DNA of 64,000 bases from Rugalucina vietnamica (lineage: Eukaryota > Mollusca > Bivalvia > Lucinida > Lucinidae): the NCBI GenBank assembly GCA_964017185.1, contig OZ024871.1:24590488-24654487 (forward strand). The letters are read 5' to 3'. The notes below the pieces were generated by a model that worked only from the letters and a program-made list of their open reading frames with translations, was not told where the DNA came from and searched no databases. Both the position numbers and the translations under genes were made by a program. Positions 21,331-64,000 of this stretch are shown here, one piece after another. Position 1 is the first letter of the stretch. Every line of letters starts with the position of its first letter.

Positions 21331-21484
21331 GTACAAGTAGGCAAATATTAGGAAAAGGAGCAATCAGAAAAAGATTACTACTCCAAAAACCGAGGTGGGA
21401 AAAAACTAAATTAACGATCAGGTACTTATACCATGAAACCAATCGTAAGCCGAATGAGCAGCTATTTTCCCAATAGGTGGCCAC
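21331..21484 (+). repeat. Fragment of the repeat seen at 51234-52117
   Basis: GTACAAGTAGGCAAATATTA, AAACCGAGGTGGGAAAAAAC, CAGGTACTTATACCATGAAA, GCCGAATGAGCAGCTATTTT and CAATAGGTGGCCAC match the outer part of each arm of the large inverted repeat. The spanning frames on both strands are non-coding shadows as far as can be judged. Confidence 0.6.
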
Positions 21485-22762
21485 TAAACACAAACTGAAA
21501 TAAAACCTATTTCTACAGGTTCTCATGTGCTTACACTGGACTAGAATATTTGCAGACCACTTGATAAGGAACAATGTGGTTTTATAGGATAACTAGTATT
21601 GTCAATTTAAATCGGAATGAACATCAGTATGCTGATATCAAATAAGGATTATTAACCATCAAAGAAACTATTGTTTTACCCTTAAAATTTTAAACGCCTA
21701 AGGTGTATTGTAGCAGTTCTTTTTTTGTTCAGTATTAACAAATCTACAATTCTAATGCACTTGAGAATGTAACGTGACGTCTGATTGGAAAATTTCAACA
21801 CTTTACGACAGTATGTTCTGCGATATACAGTCGCAAATCCAACGTCATGATCAATGTCACTTGTGATTGGTTCACATCATGGTTATACATCGCTCATGAT
21901 GCTCACATTTCTTGAAAACCAATGCATTTTCACATGTTTAAAAGTACACTTAAATGGGGAAACAATATTCAAATTTTTCATTTGGGATGGTATACCATGT
22001 ATATCTGACGATATACCACCCCAAATGAAAAGTTTGAATTGAGTTATCCCCTAACCAGTCCATGCAAGTTCTAATGCAGCACATTGGTCAACGGCAATAA
22101 AGTAAACAAATAACAACATGTAGTAAAACGATTGCTCTTTAATATCGCAAACTGCTATCAAACAAGATTTTAAATAGTCTTTTCTATATCATATATAGTC
22201 TGATTTCAAAGGTCATAAACTTGCACACCCTTACATAGTACCAAAATCCATCCCAGTGCCACTAATCAAGCTCGGTGCGTATAAACTGGTAATGGACCAA
22301 AAATAAGACATGATGTGCGGTAAAATCAAATTGGATCATTAGATTGTGGCTAATGATGCATGACTTAAGTTGTGTGAAAAGATTCGTCTCCCATTACATA
22401 ATTACTTATAGGATTAACCTTTGTCCTTTGTGGTTTCATTTCTGTTGACCAAACCATTCCTTATAGGTCAATACCTGATCTCTGCCCCTGAAAATTTGGG
22501 GAAAAACACAGATTTTTGTAGGTGTGGAATAAAAACAGACAAACTCACCTAAAATAAGAGAATGAACTGGCTCAGTAATTTCATGTTCTTTAGTAAGCAT
22601 GTCTGTTGATCACCAAATTGCCGTTTTGATGTTTAACTTAACCATCTAAACAAACAGGTTGTTATGCAATGTTTGGTAAGCCGCACTGGTATGGGGTAAC
22701 TGGTGTTAGTTGTCTTTTTCTACGAAAAGAATAGAAACAGAAATTACTGATTCACTAAGAAG
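21485..22762. other. Intergenic with one foldback (21956-22053)
   Basis: Mostly featureless AT-rich DNA. GGGGAAACAATATTCAAATT with CATTTGGGATGGTATACC pairs with GGTATA/TATACCACCCCAAATG and GTTTGAATTGAGTTATCCCC, giving arms of about 42 bp at 21956-22053. No coding segment was recognised. Confidence 0.45.
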
Positions 22763-22985
22763 TGAGCCGCCCCATCGGAAAACCAACAATCTGCATATGC
22801 GAAAACAAAGATGCAGATCAGCTTCGTGGTAACCACGAAGCTGATCAGCCCCTTTGTTTTCGCAACACGGATAGTACAATTTCTAAATCCAAAATTTCCA
22901 GCTCAGTTTGTGTCTGCTTGTACAGCTCGGTTTGTGTCTGACCTGTTCCGAAACCACATTGTTGGTTTTCCCACGAGGCGGCTCA
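22763..22985. repeat. Palindromic MITE family 1, copy 7
   Basis: TGAGCCGCCCCATCGGAAAA to CACGAGGCGGCTCA, with the central palindrome GATCAGCTTCGTGGTAACCA and complement. TGTACAGCTCGGTTTGTGTC and nearby sequence is partly duplicated (about 22903-22942). Confidence 0.8.
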
Positions 22986-23165
22986 TGTTTTAATAGTAAG
23001 AAATACTTTCCTGGTAAAAAAAAAACACAAAACAATTTTGACAAAGATTGTCATTTTATGGAATGCTAGAATAAGAATCATGTGAACATATTGAAACCAT
23101 GTCACCCTCGGGGCTGGGGATTAAGAGGGCATAGCTAGATTTAACTGTATTGTCTTTACTACAGC

Positions 23166-23387
23166 ATCGAACCGGCAGTGCTGTGTAGACTGCAGGCCCT
23201 AAATGATCATGAAAATTTGTATGTTACTTGCTTGGCATTGAGAGGGGCTTTTGGCCGAGCTCTGACCATAAGAATGTCTCTGCAATTACATCTTAGCCAT
23301 GGAGAGAGAAGGTCAATTTTCCTGCTGTTCCCCGGCACCGAGGTCAACATGGTTGCTAATCACAAGTGCATAATATTTTTTTTTTGA
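23166..23387 (+). CDS. Candidate isolated exon or ORF, unknown
   Basis: An open frame follows the splice-acceptor-like TTGTCTTTACTACAG (to 23164) and reads IEPAVLCRLQALNDH, then ALRGAFGRALTIRMS, then LSHGERRSIFLLFPG. Composition is more protein-like than the surrounding shadows and it does not match any repeat in the window. No family was recognised, no donor is obvious, and it runs into a poly-T stop. It could be a pseudogene fragment or chance. Confidence 0.15.
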   Translation: MEPAVLCRLQALNDHENLYVTCLALRGAFGRALTIRMSLQLHLSHGERRSIFLLFPGTEVNMVANHKCIIFFF

Positions 23388-23502
23388 TTTATACAAAATA
23401 TGCATGAATAGAAAAATAACAAGTATAAAAAATGAGGCCAGCTCATCAGTAAATAGAAATTCAACCATACAGAAGAACATGGGATACATTGAAAAGATAT
23501 AT

Positions 23503-23739
23503 GAAACGCAACATGAGAAAACCAGTCATTCCGGAATTCTGACCAGGTCCAATACAATTTGGTTCGTATAGCCAGTGAATAAGGCCAGAAACTTGGAATT
23601 TTGGTTTAAATCGCAAGAGGAATTGTACTATCTTTGTAGTGAAAAGAAAGGTGATGATCAGCTGTGCAGAAACTGCACAGATGTTCAGCATCCTTTGTTT
23701 TCTCATATGACAAAATCTGGTTTTCTCAAGATGCAGCTA
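23503..23739. repeat. Palindromic MITE family 1, copy 8
   Basis: ACATGAGAAAACCAGTC to TTTTCTCAAGATGCAGCT; centre GATCAGCTGTGCAGAAACTG with complement. This is the CTGTGCAG subtype, as in copy 9. Confidence 0.75.
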
Positions 23740-24388
23740 TTATGATGTTCAGTGTGCATTATCAACCATCCATATATTTAGTTGCAAGAAAGTTAGTTTG
23801 AATCTTGCAGCAGATTTTTTTTCCAACAGCATTTTTAAATCCATATCTGACTTGACATTTTGGGACCTTTACTGTGTAGGTCAGTTCTGATTAAGGCAAT
23901 TTATAATGATATAATGTCCAAATTTAAACAGGCATGCAGTCTATCAAAAATCTGCTCATGTTTTATCAGTATCATACTTTATATATATTCTCTGGAATAG
24001 AAAATGGACGGCAGTATATGTTAGAAATAGTGTATGTGTAAAACTAAAAGGTTATGACAGATTCTGAGGATTTCAACAAAGATGAGTTCTTGTAGCTGTT
24101 ACATGTAACGCCATAAATAATCTCCAGGTCAAATATCAAATAAACCACACGTCATGATGCTGTATGTTTAGAGACACTACATGTGATTTTGACCACTGAG
24201 CAAAAATGAAGGTACTTATCACATTGTAAGATTAATTATGAAAGCCTATATCAGTGTGGAATATCTGTAGCCAATGGATTGTCATATGCAATACTGTTAA
24301 TAGAAATCTTAATACAACCTTAGTTTTACAGAATTTACAGATTTAAAAAAAAGCCTTGCAATCATGCTTGAAAAGATAGGATCAGAAT
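23740..24388. other. Intergenic, no feature recognised
   Basis: AT-rich; nothing supported. Confidence 0.35.
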
Positions 24389-24621
24389 TGAGCCACCGCA
24401 TGAGAAAACCAGCAATTTGCATAAGTGAAAACAAAGCTGCAGATCAGCTGTGCAGTAACTGCACAGCTGATCAGCGCCTTTGTTTTCGCTGCATGGATAG
24501 TACAATCCTTCTTCTTAAATCCGAAATTTCAAGCCACTAGCCTGCATCTGTCACTGTATAGGCCAGTTTGCATCAGACCTAGTTGTAAGACAAATTGTTG
24601 GTTTTGTCATGCACAGGCTCA
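24389..24621. repeat. Palindromic MITE family 1, copy 9
   Basis: TTGAGCCACCGCATGAG to CATGCACAGGCTCAA; centre GATCAGCTGTGCAGTAACTG with complement. Confidence 0.8.
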
Positions 24622-24629
24622 ATTATGAA

Positions 24630-24815
24630 TGGGAGTGCATGGGGCTGAAGGCAGAGTATCAGATTCTGGTTCAAGAGGATGGGGGCTGAGCCTCACCTGC
24701 ACTAAATGGTCTCCTTTAGCAAGACACATTACCATAATAATCTGGTTATACCTCCATCCCAACATGACAGAAAAAAATTGTTGAATGGGATGTTAAAACC
24801 ACAAACAATCAAATA
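24630..24815 (+). repeat. SINE-like element
   Basis: GGTTCAAGAGGATGGGGGC resembles a B box and neighbourhood. It is followed by CTCCTTTAGCAAGACACATT, CCATCCCAACATGACAG and the tail GGGATGTTAAAACCACAAAC. This GATGTTAAA plus A/C-rich ending is typical of tRNA-derived SINEs of the V-SINE type described in molluscs. No A box was seen. Confidence 0.45.
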
Positions 24816-24819
24816 TTAT

Positions 24820-25102
24820 GATAGTGTAAAACAATGAAATATGCAAATAACAACAATCAATATTCATGTATAAATATACATATCAATAATGAATATTCTA
24901 TCACAGACAACTTTGAAAATAGCTTGCATTAAGAAACCTATGTTTAATCATCATCATATTTTGCCCCACCCTAAATAGAATTTTTCGAACTTTGAAGAAA
25001 ACTAACTGGTACTCAATGAAACCAATACCTTTCTTAAAGAAATTAACAATAATGCACGTAGGTATATTCAATTGTCTTGCATTCTTGGTGCTGAAAAAAC
25101 AG
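24820..25102. other. Intergenic / TMC 3' flank
   Basis: AT-rich; would hold the TMC polyadenylation site. On the minus strand ATTAAA-type hexamers occur (for example at about 24943) but none is decisive. Confidence 0.3.
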
Positions 25103-25351
25103 GGGCCAGTTGTTCAAAACTTTGTTAGCTTAACGACATTGTTAAAACCTCGACTCATTATGTAAAGGCCGACTTCATAAGCAAATACACTGTTATTTTT
25201 TGTTGATAAAATGTGAGAATCCTTTGCATTAATCCTTTGCAATGCAAAGGATTCTCACATTTTTTCAACAAAAATTAACAGTGTATTTGTAATACTTATA
25301 ATATTACGAATCATTAACTAACAACATTGTTAATTTTGAACAACAGGCCCC
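25103..25351. repeat. Palindromic MITE family 2, copy 2, abutting the TMC stop codon
   Basis: GGGGCCAGTTGTTCAAAAC to TTTTGAACAACAGGCCCC around the hairpin TGTGAGAATCCTTTGCATTA and complement. The right end lies 4 bp from the TMC stop codon (25356-25358), so the element forms the start of the TMC 3' UTR. Confidence 0.8.
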
Positions 25352-25355
25352 AGTT

Positions 25356-63879
<38,524 letters not shown>

Positions 63880-63884
63880 CTGGA

Positions 63885-64000
63885 AAAGACACACAAAAGG
63901 AAATGCTCAGGCGCAAAGATGATAAAGCTTTTTTTTCATAGACATTTTCATAGATCATTGAAAATTTCTTTTTACATTCTATGAGCATGATAAACTTTGG
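63885..64000 (-). other. Start of the next upstream TMC intron
   Basis: Non-coding; leads to N-terminal TMC exons outside the window. Confidence 0.5.

Overview
This window looks like nuclear DNA from a bivalve mollusc, probably a heterodont clam or mussel. The reasons are split, spliceosomal animal genes with GT-AG introns, an AT-rich background, and very dense non-autonomous transposons, including tandem-repeat-plus-tetranucleotide elements of the 'pearl'/Helentron (HINE) type known from bivalves. The organism assignment is inference. There is no operon, CRISPR array, complete tRNA or rRNA gene.

Two real genes were reconstructed exon by exon from splice sites, phase and family motifs. They are convergent. 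(1) A cytosolic thymidine kinase (TK1 family) lies on the + strand, six exons from 4127 to 16075. It covers everything from the P-loop to a stop codon just after a C-terminal KEN box; only the roughly 21-residue N-terminus is missing. (2) A transmembrane channel-like protein (TMC family, nearest in feel to TMC5/TMC7) lies on the - strand, fourteen exons from 63879 down to 25356. It gives 588 continuous codon-phased residues ending in a proline-rich cytoplasmic tail; the N-terminal exons lie beyond the right edge. The two stop codons are about 9.3 kb apart.

Layout: 1-4126 is upstream or intron 1 of TK1 with G-rich, CGCCGT-rich and SINE-like repeats. 4127-16075 is TK1, whose 6.5-kb intron is filled by nested elements (5074-6335, 6345-9115 with an insertion at 6470-8390, and 9412-10395). 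16076-25355 is the intergenic zone with a HINE composite at 18562-20764. 25356-46419 is the dense exon part of TMC, with MITEs in nearly every intron. 46420-63733 is a single 17.3-kb TMC intron packed with a nested HINE, a motif-studded 5.7-kb element, a large inverted repeat, a second HINE and (GA)n tracts. 63734-63879 is the first visible TMC exon.

The observations most worth following up are: a phase-compatible second copy of TMC exon 9, only 34 bp from the first, which would force mutually exclusive splicing if used; four sequence-unrelated element families sharing one HINE architecture; several exactly resolvable nested insertions (a TTAA-flanked 2.9-kb element carrying a seemingly exact 333-bp tandem duplication and a HINE, and a hairpin MITE split by a HINE); elements studded with a dispersed 14-bp GTTACATACGTTAC-type motif; and a palindromic MITE family of about 20 copies, many of them within 50 bp of splice sites. 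The two genes have no evident functional link; they are only neighbours.
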